DNA of 20,948 nt from Sphingomonadaceae bacterium (GTDB lineage Bacteria; Pseudomonadota; Alphaproteobacteria; Sphingomonadales; Sphingomonadaceae). Of the stretch, positions 1 through 6,898 are shown piece by piece; the stretch's first letter is position 1, and each line of letters opens with the position of its first letter. The notes beneath the pieces are model-generated. The model did no database searches, was not told the DNA's origin, and saw only the letters and a program-made list of their open reading frames with translations. The DNA lies in NCBI GenBank assembly GCA_947442095.1, contig CANEVG010000014.1, forward strand, positions 1 to 20,948. The letters run 5' to 3'. A program made the position numbers and the translations under genes.

Positions 1-85
1 CAACCCGCCCATTATTCTCCCGACGCGCGAGTTTGCGCAAATCACCCGCGCTAAAATCCTCCCGGATTGCTATCGATCCATGCAT
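1..85 (-). CDS. IS630-like transposase, N-terminal fragment cut by the window edge
   Basis: Seen: reading the minus strand from an ATG at 85 gives 28 open codons to the edge, beginning MHGSIAIREDFSAGDLRKLA and continuing RRENNGRV. A GGAG Shine-Dalgarno sits at 92-95, six bases before the ATG. Known: IS630-family transposases open with a short helix-turn-helix region of the form (I/V)R.D(F/Y)(S/T)A..LR(R/K)LA, which this matches; they are DDE enzymes that insert at TA dinucleotides. Only the start of the DNA-binding part is visible, so the catalytic domain and the integrity of the element cannot be judged. An in-frame ATG at 121 would add 12 residues, but a candidate promoter lies over it, so 85 is preferred. 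No terminal inverted repeat was recognised between here and position 290. The family call rests on recalled sequence pattern over 28 residues; another HTH-type transposase is possible. Confidence 0.55.
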   Translation of the reverse strand, partial: MHGSIAIREDFSAGDLRKLARRENNGRV

Positions 86-111
86 GCGCCGCTCCAAACA
101 ATGAAGCCGAT

Positions 112-155
112 ACCGAATCATAAATCAGCCAAAAAGGAAATCGCAAACCGAATCA
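112..155. repeat. Pair of 9-bp direct repeats
   Basis: ACCGAATCA occurs at 112-120 and again at 147-155, 35 bp apart, one copy touching each hexamer of the candidate promoter. It could be an operator pair or chance. The rest of the gene-free stretch 86-290 holds a short inverted repeat (GGCATT 194-199 / AATGCC 205-210), the terminator described next, and nothing else recognisable. Confidence 0.35.
117..146 (-). promoter_or_regulatory. Candidate sigma-70 type promoter of the transposase fragment
   Basis: On the minus strand, TTGCGA (146-141) and TATGAT (122-117) are separated by 18 bases. Transcription would start near 110, ahead of the ATG at 85. The match to TTGACA is 4 of 6 and to TATAAT 5 of 6. 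This is a visual match only. Confidence 0.3.
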
Positions 156-210
156 GCTCATTGGGCCTTTGGTATGACACCTTGAACCCACAAGGCATTG
201 CCTTAATGCC

Positions 211-257
211 ATAAAAATCAAAATGGAGGGTGACACGGTGTTACCCTGTGTCACCCT
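211..257 (-). terminator. Rho-independent terminator of the carbonic anhydrase gene
   Basis: A perfect 10-bp inverted repeat (AGGGTGACAC at 227-236, GTGTCACCCT at 248-257) with an 11-base loop is followed, in the minus-strand direction, by a T-rich run (TTTTGATTTTT) over 212-223. It lies 34 bp past the stop codon of the minus-strand gene ending at 291, the expected place for an intrinsic terminator. Confidence 0.75.
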
Positions 258-290
258 AAAGGCTAACAATGCGCCGCGCTGCACAAGTGT

Positions 291-944
291 TTAGGGTGCC
301 AGCGCAAACTCGCCGGTGTCCTCGTCCAGCACGTGCAGCAGCCCGTCCGATATCGCGAAGAAAGCGCCGCGCAGGCGCAGTTCCCCGCTGGCCTCTTTGT
401 GGCGCACACAGGGGAAGGTGCGCAAATTAGCAAGGCTGACGCGCACGCCGGCCAGTTCCATCGCCCGCTCGGCGGAAGCACCGCTGGGGCCGTGCTGGTG
501 GACCACAGTTTCACGCGCATCGTCGAGAAGGCCGATCCAGTCGTGGACGAAGCCGCCTTCGCCCGGCTGTGCGCCGTGCAACTCCTGCGTCAGCGCCGCA
601 CGGCAGCCGCCGCATTTGCCGTGGCCCAGCACCACGATCTTGCGCACTTTCAGCACTTGCACCGCAAATTCCAGTGCGGCGGAAACCCCGTGATAGCCGG
701 GCGCATTTTCGAACGGCGGCACCAGAGCTGCCACGTTTCGCACCACGAACATTTCGCCCGGATCGGTGTCGAAGATCTGTGCAGGATCCACCCGGCTGTC
801 CGAACAGGCAATCACCATGACCGGCGGTTCCTGCCCCTCGTGCAGCTTTTCCCAACGCTCCACCTTTGGGGCCCAGCCCGTTTCGCGGAAGCGGTGGTAG
901 CCTTCGACCAAGTGATCGAGTTCGGGTGAGAAGGGTCTGGTCAT
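291..944 (-). CDS. Beta-class carbonic anhydrase
   Basis: Interconverts CO2 and bicarbonate in the cytoplasm. The 217-residue product has the beta-class zinc site: C47 and D49-R51 in CSDSR, then H108 and C111 in GHGKCGGC. The Asp-Arg pair that switches the zinc-bound water is present, so it should be active. Length is normal for the family. The start is uncertain. ATG at 944 gives the usual N-terminus but no clear Shine-Dalgarno. A GTG at 962 is in frame, adds six residues (VHHSLD) and has GAAAGAG 11 bases upstream. A candidate promoter, TTGAAA (982-977) and CATCAT (959-954), would start transcription close to the ATG, which weakly favours 944. The gene stands alone, is divergent from lipA, and has its own terminator. 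Confidence 0.93.
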   Translation of the reverse strand: MTRPFSPELDHLVEGYHRFRETGWAPKVERWEKLHEGQEPPVMVIACSDSRVDPAQIFDTDPGEMFVVRNVAALVPPFENAPGYHGVSAALEFAVQVLKVRKIVVLGHGKCGGCRAALTQELHGAQPGEGGFVHDWIGLLDDARETVVHQHGPSGASAERAMELAGVRVSLANLRTFPCVRHKEASGELRLRGAFFAISDGLLHVLDEDTGEFALAP

Positions 945-1011
945 ATCCAAAGAATGATGCACCGTAACATTGACTCTTTCAAGTAGCCCGTCTTGCTCCT
1001 ATCTCAGCGGC
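945..1011. promoter_or_regulatory. Divergent intergenic region between carbonic anhydrase and lipA
   Basis: These 67 bp must hold the promoters of both flanking genes unless one lies inside the other gene. On the minus side TTGAAA-N17-CATCAT is the best candidate. On the plus side TTGACT (970-975) resembles a -35 box, but no convincing -10 box follows at 16-18 bp. No clear operator was seen. Confidence 0.35.
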
Positions 1012-1950
1012 ATGAACGACCAGTCCCCCATGTCCGTTCCGGCCCCGCGCCAGCGCAAGCCGGACTGGATCCGCGTCAAGGCCCCAGTCAGCAAGGGCTA
1101 CACCGAAACCCGCGATCTGATGCGCGGCCTCGGCCTCAACACGGTGTGCGAGGAAGCGGCATGTCCGAACATCGGCGAATGCTGGACTAAGAAACATGCC
1201 ACGGTGATGATCCTCGGCGACGTCTGCACGCGCGCCTGTGCCTTCTGCAACGTCAAGACTGGGATGCCGCGCAAGATCGATCCGCTGGAGCCCGGCCACG
1301 TCGCGGAAGCCGCCGCCAAGCTCGGCCTTGAACATATCGTCATCACGTCGGTCGACCGCGACGACTTGCCCGATGGAGGCGCGGGCCATTTCGTGAAAGT
1401 GATCGAGGCGCTGCGCGCTTCGACGCCAAACACCACCATCGAGATTTTGACGCCCGATTTCCGCAACAAGATGGAAGCGGCGGTGGAAGCAATCGTGGCG
1501 GCCGGGCCGGACGTCTACAACCATAACCTCGAAACCGTGCCGCGGCTCTATCCCGCGATCCGCCCCGGCGCGCGCTACTATGCCTCGCTGCGCCTGCTCG
1601 AACAGGTCAAGCGCCACAATCCGCTGATTTTCACTAAGTCCGGCGTCATGCTCGGGCTGGGCGAAGAAAGGCTCGAGGTGCATCAAGTCATGGACGACAT
1701 GCGCTGCGCCGGGATCGATTTCCTGACCATGGGCCAATATCTCCAACCTACGCCCAAGCACGCGCTGGTGATCGATTTCGTGACCCCGCAGGCCTTCACC
1801 GCGTTCGGCGCCATTGCCCGAGCGAAGGGCTTCCTGCAGGTCGCTTCCAGCCCGCTCACCCGCTCCAGCTATCACGCCGGTGAAGACTTTGCCGAAATGC
1901 GCGCCGCGCGAGAAGCGCAGCTCGCTAAGGGCGCACTCCAGAAGGCCTGA
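1012..1950 (+). CDS. lipA: Lipoyl synthase (radical SAM)
   Basis: Inserts two sulfurs into protein-bound octanoyl groups to make the lipoyl cofactor of pyruvate and 2-oxoglutarate dehydrogenases and the glycine cleavage system. The 312-residue product shows all family signatures. The auxiliary cluster cysteines C46, C51 and C57 lie in CEEAACPNIGEC. The radical-SAM CxxxCxxC is C72, C76 and C79 in CTRACAFC. The C-terminal RSSYHA motif at 284-289 supplies the serine ligand to the auxiliary cluster. The start was set at the ATG at 1012. A TTG at 970 extends the frame but overlaps the divergent promoter region and adds atypical residues. An internal ATG at 1030 is also possible, since no strong Shine-Dalgarno decides. 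The next gene begins 5 bp after the stop, so the two are probably cotranscribed. Confidence 0.97.
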   Translation: MNDQSPMSVPAPRQRKPDWIRVKAPVSKGYTETRDLMRGLGLNTVCEEAACPNIGECWTKKHATVMILGDVCTRACAFCNVKTGMPRKIDPLEPGHVAEAAAKLGLEHIVITSVDRDDLPDGGAGHFVKVIEALRASTPNTTIEILTPDFRNKMEAAVEAIVAAGPDVYNHNLETVPRLYPAIRPGARYYASLRLLEQVKRHNPLIFTKSGVMLGLGEERLEVHQVMDDMRCAGIDFLTMGQYLQPTPKHALVIDFVTPQAFTAFGAIARAKGFLQVASSPLTRSSYHAGEDFAEMRAAREAQLAKGALQKA

Positions 1951-1955
1951 CCCGC

Positions 1956-2417
1956 GTGCCCGTAATCAACCAGCAGCGCCGGATGGTATGGTCGGCACAG
2001 CAGATGTACGACCTTGTCGCCGACGTGAAGCGTTACCCGGAGTTCCTGCCCTGGGTCGTCGCCACGCGGATCAAGTCGGACAGTGAGACCGAAATGGTGG
2101 CGGACATGATGGTCGGCTTCCTCGCGCTGCGCGAAAAGTTCACCTCGCGCGTCAAGAAGGATAGCCCCCGCCGCATCGCGGTCGAATATCTCGATGGGCC
2201 GCTCCAGCACCTCTCGAACACCTGGGATTTCGCGGAAGCCGAGGATGGCGGCTGCGTGATTGACTTCTGCGTCGATTTCACTTTTCGCAACGCGATCTTC
2301 GAGCGGCTAGCGGGCCAGTACCTCGACCGCGCGTTCCGCAAGATGGTCACCGCCTTCGAAACGCGCGCCCAAAAGCTCTACGGTAGCAGCAGTTCGAGCG
2401 CTACGAGCGCCGCTTGA
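1956..2417 (+). CDS. RatA/COQ10-type START-domain protein
   Basis: A 153-residue SRPBCC (START-like) protein. The conserved pattern Y..VADV..YPEFLPW is near residues 18-33, and a long C-terminal helix runs around 118-142. Known: bacterial members are annotated RatA (reported in E. coli to block ribosomal subunit association) and are homologous to mitochondrial Coq10, a ubiquinone-binding protein needed for respiration. In alphaproteobacteria the quinone role is at least as likely as a toxin role, so no gene symbol is given. The GTG start at 1956, 5 bp after lipA, gives the usual N-terminus (MPVINQQRRM). The tail after about residue 142 is a Ser/Ala-rich stretch (GSSSSSATSAA). It is encoded entirely inside the 40-bp antiparallel overlap with the convergent pncC gene, so it looks like run-on sequence rather than domain. 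Confidence 0.85.
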   Translation: MPVINQQRRMVWSAQQMYDLVADVKRYPEFLPWVVATRIKSDSETEMVADMMVGFLALREKFTSRVKKDSPRRIAVEYLDGPLQHLSNTWDFAEAEDGGCVIDFCVDFTFRNAIFERLAGQYLDRAFRKMVTAFETRAQKLYGSSSSSATSAA

Positions 2418-2881
2418 AGGCGAACTTCCGGGCGGGTCTTCGCGGTTTCGAACACCTTGAGCTCGGCATTGACTACCTCGGGGTTCTCGCCGCGCTCGGC
2501 CTTGGCGAACACCACGGTGCCCACGGGCTTCTGCTCGCTGCCGCCGTCCGGCCCCGCCACTCCGGTGATCGCCACAGCAACATCGGCCCGCGAATTCTTC
2601 AGCGCACCCTGTGCCATCGACCAGGCCACAGCGACCGAGACCGCGCCGAAGGTGTCGATGAGGTCGGTCGAGACGCCCAGCATTTCGTGCTTGGCCTCGT
2701 TGGAATAGGTGACGAATCCACGCTCCAGCACCGCCGAGCTGCCCGCGATTTCGGTGAGCGCGGCTGATACCAGCCCGCCGGTGCAGCTTTCCGCCAGCGC
2801 GACCTTGCGGCCGGCAGCCTTGTTCTCAGCAATCACCCGTGCGGCCAGCGCAAGCAGATCGGGTGGAAGCAGCGTATCCAT
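2378..2881 (-). CDS. pncC: Nicotinamide-nucleotide amidase (stand-alone CinA C-terminal domain)
   Basis: Deamidates NMN to nicotinate mononucleotide in the pyridine nucleotide cycle, recycling NMN released by NAD-dependent DNA ligase. The 167-residue product is the CinA C-terminal domain alone, without the N-terminal COG1058 part. Motifs visible: AESCTGG (30-36, with catalytic S32), TYSN (58-61) with K64, ITGVAGPDGG (105-114), and KPVGTV (118-123). Length fits free-standing PncC. It lies 11 bp after the unknown secreted protein gene on the same strand, with AGGA upstream as ribosome binding site, so it is probably the last gene of the ispDF unit. Its last 12 codons and stop overlap the convergent START-domain gene by 40 bp. 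No terminator is visible between them. Confidence 0.93.
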   Translation of the reverse strand: MDTLLPPDLLALAARVIAENKAAGRKVALAESCTGGLVSAALTEIAGSSAVLERGFVTYSNEAKHEMLGVSTDLIDTFGAVSVAVAWSMAQGALKNSRADVAVAITGVAGPDGGSEQKPVGTVVFAKAERGENPEVVNAELKVFETAKTRPEVRLQAALVALELLLP

Positions 2882-2892
2882 CAGGTGTGGTC

Positions 2893-3459
2893 CTAGGCGG
2901 GGCAGATCGGGAAATCAGATTTCTTGGGCGCGCCCTGAGCGCCGCGTACTGAGGGCTTTTCTGCCAGAACGGTCACGAAGGTTAGAAGTTCCGCCGTGTT
3001 CTCGGGCGGCAAGGGCGAGAGCAGGCGATTCACGCGCTCGATCGACTTGCACTGGCCGGGCTTGATGCCCTTCACGATCATCTGCGAGACGAACTCATCG
3101 GCAAAGGGTTGCAGCGCTTCATCCGAAAGGCTGGCAATCATGCTTTTCATCTTGTTGTCCTTGCCGCCCAGCTTGAGCAGCGCGGCCTTCACTTCGGGCC
3201 ATGCCGAACCCTTGCGCGCGGCATAGCGCTGGACCAGGCTGGAACCCTGCGTGGCAAAGTAACCTTCGGGCGGAAGCTGAGGGTTGCAGGCCTTGGTCGC
3301 GCTGTCCCTCACCACAGGGAGTGCATATGTCACAAGGCTGGTTACCTCCCGCTCGCTCAGGCAGTTGGCGTTCTGGCCGGCATTCTGCGCAGCAGCAGCC
3401 TTACTTGCGGTCAGCGCAGCCAGAACCGCGCCCGCCACAAGGGTTCGAAAGGTGAACAT
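2893..3459 (-). CDS. Secreted protein of unknown function
   Basis: I do not recognise a named family. The 188-residue product starts with a typical Sec signal: Met-Phe-Thr-Phe-Arg, a hydrophobic core at about 7-19, and AKA/AAA-type cleavage sites around 20-25. The mature part is predicted periplasmic. It carries four cysteines (C33, C58, C137, C186), enough for two disulfides, is mostly helical in character, and has no membrane segment beyond the signal. No catalytic motif was seen. The start at 3459 is supported by a strong Shine-Dalgarno (AGGAG, 3468-3472). It sits 26 bp downstream of ispDF and 11 bp upstream of pncC, so it is probably cotranscribed with both. Neither neighbour suggests its function. 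Confidence 0.8.
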   Translation of the reverse strand: MFTFRTLVAGAVLAALTASKAAAAQNAGQNANCLSEREVTSLVTYALPVVRDSATKACNPQLPPEGYFATQGSSLVQRYAARKGSAWPEVKAALLKLGGKDNKMKSMIASLSDEALQPFADEFVSQMIVKGIKPGQCKSIERVNRLLSPLPPENTAELLTFVTVLAEKPSVRGAQGAPKKSDFPICPA

Positions 3460-3485
3460 CGCAGAGGCTCCTAGCCGGGCGTGAA

Positions 3486-4673
3486 CTACTCAGGTTTCGT
3501 ATGGACGGCGGCGTTTGCATAAACAGTAACCAGGGCCTGCGCAGCGATCCCTTCACCGCGCCCGGTAAAGCCGAGCCGCTCCGTCGTCGTTGCCTTGACG
3601 CTCACCTGTCCGATGTCAATGCCAAGAATTGCCGCAAGCCGCGCGCGCATCGCCTGCTTGTGCGGCCCAATGCGCGGGGCCTCGCAAATGATCGTGACAT
3701 CAACATTGGCAATAGCATGGCCCGACTGCGCGACGAGCGCGCCGGCGTGCGCCAGAAACTGGTCGGAAGCCGCACCCTTCCACTGGGGATCAGACGGCGG
3801 AAAGTGATCCCCGATATCCCCTCCTGCCACCGCGCCGAGCAGCGCATCGACCATCGCATGGATTGCCACATCGGCGTCGCTGTGGCCCGAAAGGCCTTTG
3901 CTATGGTCGATCTTCACGCCGCAAAGCCAAAGCTCCTCGCCTTCCAAGAGGCGGTGGACATCGTAGCCCATACCGGTGCGAAACGGTGGCGCGTACATGG
4001 CATCATCCTCGAGATCGGAAGCAAAGGTCACCTTGCGCAAGCGCTCATTACCGGGCACGAGCGCGATGGCAAGTCCGGCGGCCTGCGCCACAACTGCATC
4101 GTCGCCGGCGTCCGGCGCACCGGCCCAATCACGCTGCGCGGCCAGAATATCGGCCAAGCGGAATGCTTGCGGGGTCTGCACGCGGTAGAGCCCTTCGCGC
4201 TCGACGGCGGCTGTGCGCAAACCCGCCTCGCCGCGCACGACACTGTCGACAACGGGCAGGACGGGGATGGCACCGGGGACTTGCTCAAGCGCCGCCATGA
4301 GCGCCGCAATCACCGCTTCCGGGAGATCGGGCCGCGCGGCATCGTGGATCAGCACATAGGCGGGATCAGCCTCGATCAGGGCCTCCAGCCCGGCGCGCAC
4401 CGATTCCTGCCGCGTCGCACCGCCTGGCACAAGCATGATGCCGGAAAGGCCAGCCAAGGCTACTTCGGCGGTTTCCGCCCAAGCCGCTGGGATCACGACA
4501 ACGATTGGCGCAACTCCGGCCCCAACAAGCGCCTCAACCGAATGGCGCAGCAGCGGCTTGCCCCGCCATGGCGCAAACTGCTTGGGCACCTTGCCGCCCG
4601 CGCGAAGGCCTTGCCCGGCTGCCACGACGACAGCGGCGGTTGCGGCAGATAGATTCGGGGAAAGGGCGCTCAT
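3486..4673 (-). CDS. ispDF: Bifunctional IspD-IspF enzyme of the MEP isoprenoid pathway
   Basis: A fusion of 2-C-methyl-D-erythritol 4-phosphate cytidylyltransferase (IspD, about residues 12-228) and 2-C-methyl-D-erythritol 2,4-cyclodiphosphate synthase (IspF, about 233-390). It catalyses steps 3 and 5 of the pathway to IPP/DMAPP. IspD shows the CTP-binding loop VVVAAGQGLRAGG..PKQF (15-33), with R24 and K31 as expected catalytic residues, and the HDAARP motif (110-115). IspF shows the zinc ligands D238 and H240 in GYDVH and H272 in IHAMVDALLG, plus HSDADV (264-269) and the C-terminal TTTERLGFTGRGEGI (362-376). The fused form is common in alphaproteobacteria. At 395 residues it is of full size. 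A strong Shine-Dalgarno (AAGGAAGG within 4679-4687) fixes the ATG at 4673. It heads the minus-strand unit with the secreted protein and pncC. Confidence 0.97.
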   Translation of the reverse strand: MSALSPNLSAATAAVVVAAGQGLRAGGKVPKQFAPWRGKPLLRHSVEALVGAGVAPIVVVIPAAWAETAEVALAGLSGIMLVPGGATRQESVRAGLEALIEADPAYVLIHDAARPDLPEAVIAALMAALEQVPGAIPVLPVVDSVVRGEAGLRTAAVEREGLYRVQTPQAFRLADILAAQRDWAGAPDAGDDAVVAQAAGLAIALVPGNERLRKVTFASDLEDDAMYAPPFRTGMGYDVHRLLEGEELWLCGVKIDHSKGLSGHSDADVAIHAMVDALLGAVAGGDIGDHFPPSDPQWKGAASDQFLAHAGALVAQSGHAIANVDVTIICEAPRIGPHKQAMRARLAAILGIDIGQVSVKATTTERLGFTGRGEGIAAQALVTVYANAAVHTKPE

Positions 4674-4754
4674 GCCCGCCTTCCTTACAGAACTTGCTGC
4701 AAGCCGCGCAATCGACTAAACGGATGCCTCATTTTTAGGCAGACCTGCTCTACA
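4674..4754. promoter_or_regulatory. Divergent intergenic region between ispDF and dusB
   Basis: This 81-bp region should hold the promoters for the isoprenoid unit on the left and the dusB-ntr cluster on the right. It contains a 5-bp inverted repeat (TGCCT 4725-4729, AGGCA 4737-4741) around CATTTTT, 14 bp before the dusB start, and the ispDF ribosome binding site. No sigma-54 -24/-12 element and no clear NtrC-type site was seen. Confidence 0.4.
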
Positions 4755-5783
4755 ATGACTGAACTTCCCGTGCCTCCGCAGCTGGCCCCGATCGTGGTGG
4801 GCGATGTTCGCATCGATTGCCCGGTGGTGCTCGCGCCGATGACGGGCGTAACGGATCAGCCGTTCCGCACCATCGTGCGCCGCTTCGGCTCGGGCCTTAA
4901 CGTCACTGAAATGATCGCTTCACCGGCTGCGATCCGCGAGACGCGCCAGTCGATCCAGAAGGCCGCGTGGCATCCGCTGGAAGAGCCGGTCTCGATGCAA
5001 CTCATGGGCAATGAGCCCGCACAGATGGCCGAAGCCGCGCGGATTTCCGAGGCCAAGGGCGCGGCGATCATCGATATCAACATGGGCTGCCCGGTGCGCA
5101 AGATCGTCAGCGGCGAATGCGGCTCGGCCCTGATGCGCGACATTCCGCTCGCGACAGCCATGATCGAGGCCACCGTCAAGGCGGTGAAAGTCCCGGTGAC
5201 GGTGAAGATGCGCATGGGCTGGTGCCATGACAGCCTGAACGCGCCCGAACTCGCGCGGATCGCCGAAAACCTCGGCGCGAAGATGATCACGGTGCACGGC
5301 CGCACGCGCAACCAGATGTACAAGGGCACGGCAGACTGGGCCTTCGTGCGCCGGGTGAAGGATGCGGTCGGCATCCCAGTCATCGTCAATGGCGATATTT
5401 GCGGGATCGAGGATGCCGCGGCCGCTATCGCGCAGAGCGGCGCGGACGGTCTAATGATCGGGCGCGGCGCTTATGGCAAGCCGTGGCTGCTGGGCCAAGT
5501 CATGCACTGGCTGGCCACCGGCAGGAGCCGTGCCAATCCCGAACTGGCGCAGCAATATGCTTTGATCGTCGAGCATTACCACGCGATGCTGGAGCACTAT
5601 GGCACAGTGACGGGTGTCAACATGGCGCGCAAGCACCTTGGTTGGTACACCAAAGGGCTGGCCGGTTCGGCCGAGTTCCGCAACCGGGTGAACTTCATCG
5701 ACGATCCCAAAGCCGTGCTCGCGGCATTGGCAGAATTCTACGGCCGCGCCATGGCGGCACCCGGACAGCGCGCAGCCGCATGA
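4755..5783 (+). CDS. dusB: tRNA-dihydrouridine synthase (DusB/NifR3 type)
   Basis: A flavoenzyme that reduces specific uridines in tRNA to dihydrouridine. The 342-residue TIM barrel has the FMN-binding start LAPMTGVTDQPFR (26-38), the catalytic cysteine C112 in INMGCPVRKI, K151 in VTVKMRMGW, H181 in TVHGRTR, VNGDI (211-215), and the phosphate site MIGRGAYGKPW (234-244). Known: in alphaproteobacteria this gene (historically nifR3) is the first gene of the nifR3-ntrB-ntrC operon, which is exactly the arrangement here. Its TGA overlaps the ntrB ATG (ATGA, 5780-5783), suggesting coupled translation. The start at 4755 is the only suitable ATG; the ribosome binding site is weak. Confidence 0.95.
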   Translation: MTELPVPPQLAPIVVGDVRIDCPVVLAPMTGVTDQPFRTIVRRFGSGLNVTEMIASPAAIRETRQSIQKAAWHPLEEPVSMQLMGNEPAQMAEAARISEAKGAAIIDINMGCPVRKIVSGECGSALMRDIPLATAMIEATVKAVKVPVTVKMRMGWCHDSLNAPELARIAENLGAKMITVHGRTRNQMYKGTADWAFVRRVKDAVGIPVIVNGDICGIEDAAAAIAQSGADGLMIGRGAYGKPWLLGQVMHWLATGRSRANPELAQQYALIVEHYHAMLEHYGTVTGVNMARKHLGWYTKGLAGSAEFRNRVNFIDDPKAVLAALAEFYGRAMAAPGQRAAA

Positions 5784-6898
5784 GCGGACCGGCAGATTGG
5801 CGAAAGGCCGGCGAAGGTTGGCGCCCCGATCCCAAGCGCGTAATCGCCAGCCTGCCCATGGCGGTGATCATGCTGGCGCCGGATCTCACCATCGCCTCGG
5901 TCAACACCGCAGCCGAGCAGCTCACCGGACAAGGCGCGCGTCGGCTTGTGGGCAAGATGGTCGAAGATGTCTTCGCGTTTGACGAGCAATTGATCCTGAG
6001 CCGCCTCACCGAAGGGGACGCGCAGCTTTTCGCCCGCGATGCCGGCGTGCGTGTTCTGGGCGCCCCCCCCCGGCGGATCGACGTCATGACCGCGCCGGTC
6101 ACGCACAGCCCAGGCTGGCAGGTTCTCACGCTCCATGAAGCGGGTGGGGTCGAGGCATTCTCGGGCGATGGCGGGGGCGCTGGGGCAGGCGAGGGCACGC
6201 CGCTGCGCGCGCCCGAAGTGCTGGCCCACGAGATCAAGAACCCGCTGGCGGGCATTCGCGGCGCGGCGCAGTTGCTCGGCCGCAAGCTCGGCGATAGCGA
6301 CCGGGCGCTGACCGAACTTATCACCGGCGAAGTCGACCGGATTGCCAAACTGGTGGACCAGATGCAGTCGCTCTCACGCCGTGGACAGGAGCCCAGGGTT
6401 CCCAGCAATCTGCACGAGGCCGTGCGCCGCGCGCAGGCCGTGGTAGCCGCAAGCCGTTCTGGTGCGTTCGTCGTCGAAGAGGAATTTGACCCCTCGCTGC
6501 CGCCGGTTATGGCCAGCCCCGATGCACTGGTGCAAGTGCTGCTCAATCTCCTTACCAATGCGCGGGAGGCATGCCAAACCCAGCGGACTCCGCGCATTGC
6601 AGTGCGTTCCCGCTTTGCCAGCGGTATCCAGCTCCATGTTGGCCCTGGTGGCAAACCGCTGCGTCTGCCGATCGAGCTGCGCGTCAGCGACAATGGTCCG
6701 GGCATCGATCCATCTTTGCGCGATCACATCTTCGATCCGTTCGTAACGGGCAAGAAGAACGGGCAGGGGCTGGGCCTCGCTCTTGTCCAGAAGCTGGTGC
6801 GCGAAATGAACGGGCGCGTGACGCACGACCGGGATGACGCAAAGGGTTGGACCCATTTCCGCATTCACCTGCCGGTTGCGGGAGTGACAAAGCCATGA
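5780..6898 (+). CDS. ntrB: Nitrogen regulation sensor histidine kinase NtrB
   Basis: A cytoplasmic kinase/phosphatase for NtrC, normally controlled by the PII protein. The 372-residue protein has no membrane segment. It has an N-terminal PAS domain (about 18-118), a Gly/Ala-rich linker (about 128-140), an H-box with phospho-acceptor H150 in LAHEIKNPLAG, an N-box (N256/N260 in LLNLLTNAREAC), G1 (DNGPGI 304-309), F-box (IFDPFVTGK), and G2 (GQGLGLAL 328-335). The start is the ATG overlapping the dusB stop. A longer upstream open frame runs antiparallel-free through dusB, but no family member uses it. A run of nine C (6063-6071) lies within the PAS-domain coding sequence, with the frame intact. 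The stop overlaps the ntrC start (ATGA). Confidence 0.95.
   Translation: MSGPADWRKAGEGWRPDPKRVIASLPMAVIMLAPDLTIASVNTAAEQLTGQGARRLVGKMVEDVFAFDEQLILSRLTEGDAQLFARDAGVRVLGAPPRRIDVMTAPVTHSPGWQVLTLHEAGGVEAFSGDGGGAGAGEGTPLRAPEVLAHEIKNPLAGIRGAAQLLGRKLGDSDRALTELITGEVDRIAKLVDQMQSLSRRGQEPRVPSNLHEAVRRAQAVVAASRSGAFVVEEEFDPSLPPVMASPDALVQVLLNLLTNAREACQTQRTPRIAVRSRFASGIQLHVGPGGKPLRLPIELRVSDNGPGIDPSLRDHIFDPFVTGKKNGQGLGLALVQKLVREMNGRVTHDRDDAKGWTHFRIHLPVAGVTKP

Noticed and set aside
2376..2417. Reading the RatA/COQ10-like gene and its overlapping neighbour as a toxin-antitoxin pair
   Set aside because: The neighbour is a clear PncC enzyme on the opposite strand, not an antitoxin; RatA-type genes have no partner antitoxin of this kind.
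3501..4652. A 383-codon open frame antisense to ispDF
   Set aside because: Same shadow effect; its protein is rich in Arg/His/Gly without domain pattern, while the minus strand encodes complete IspD and IspF.
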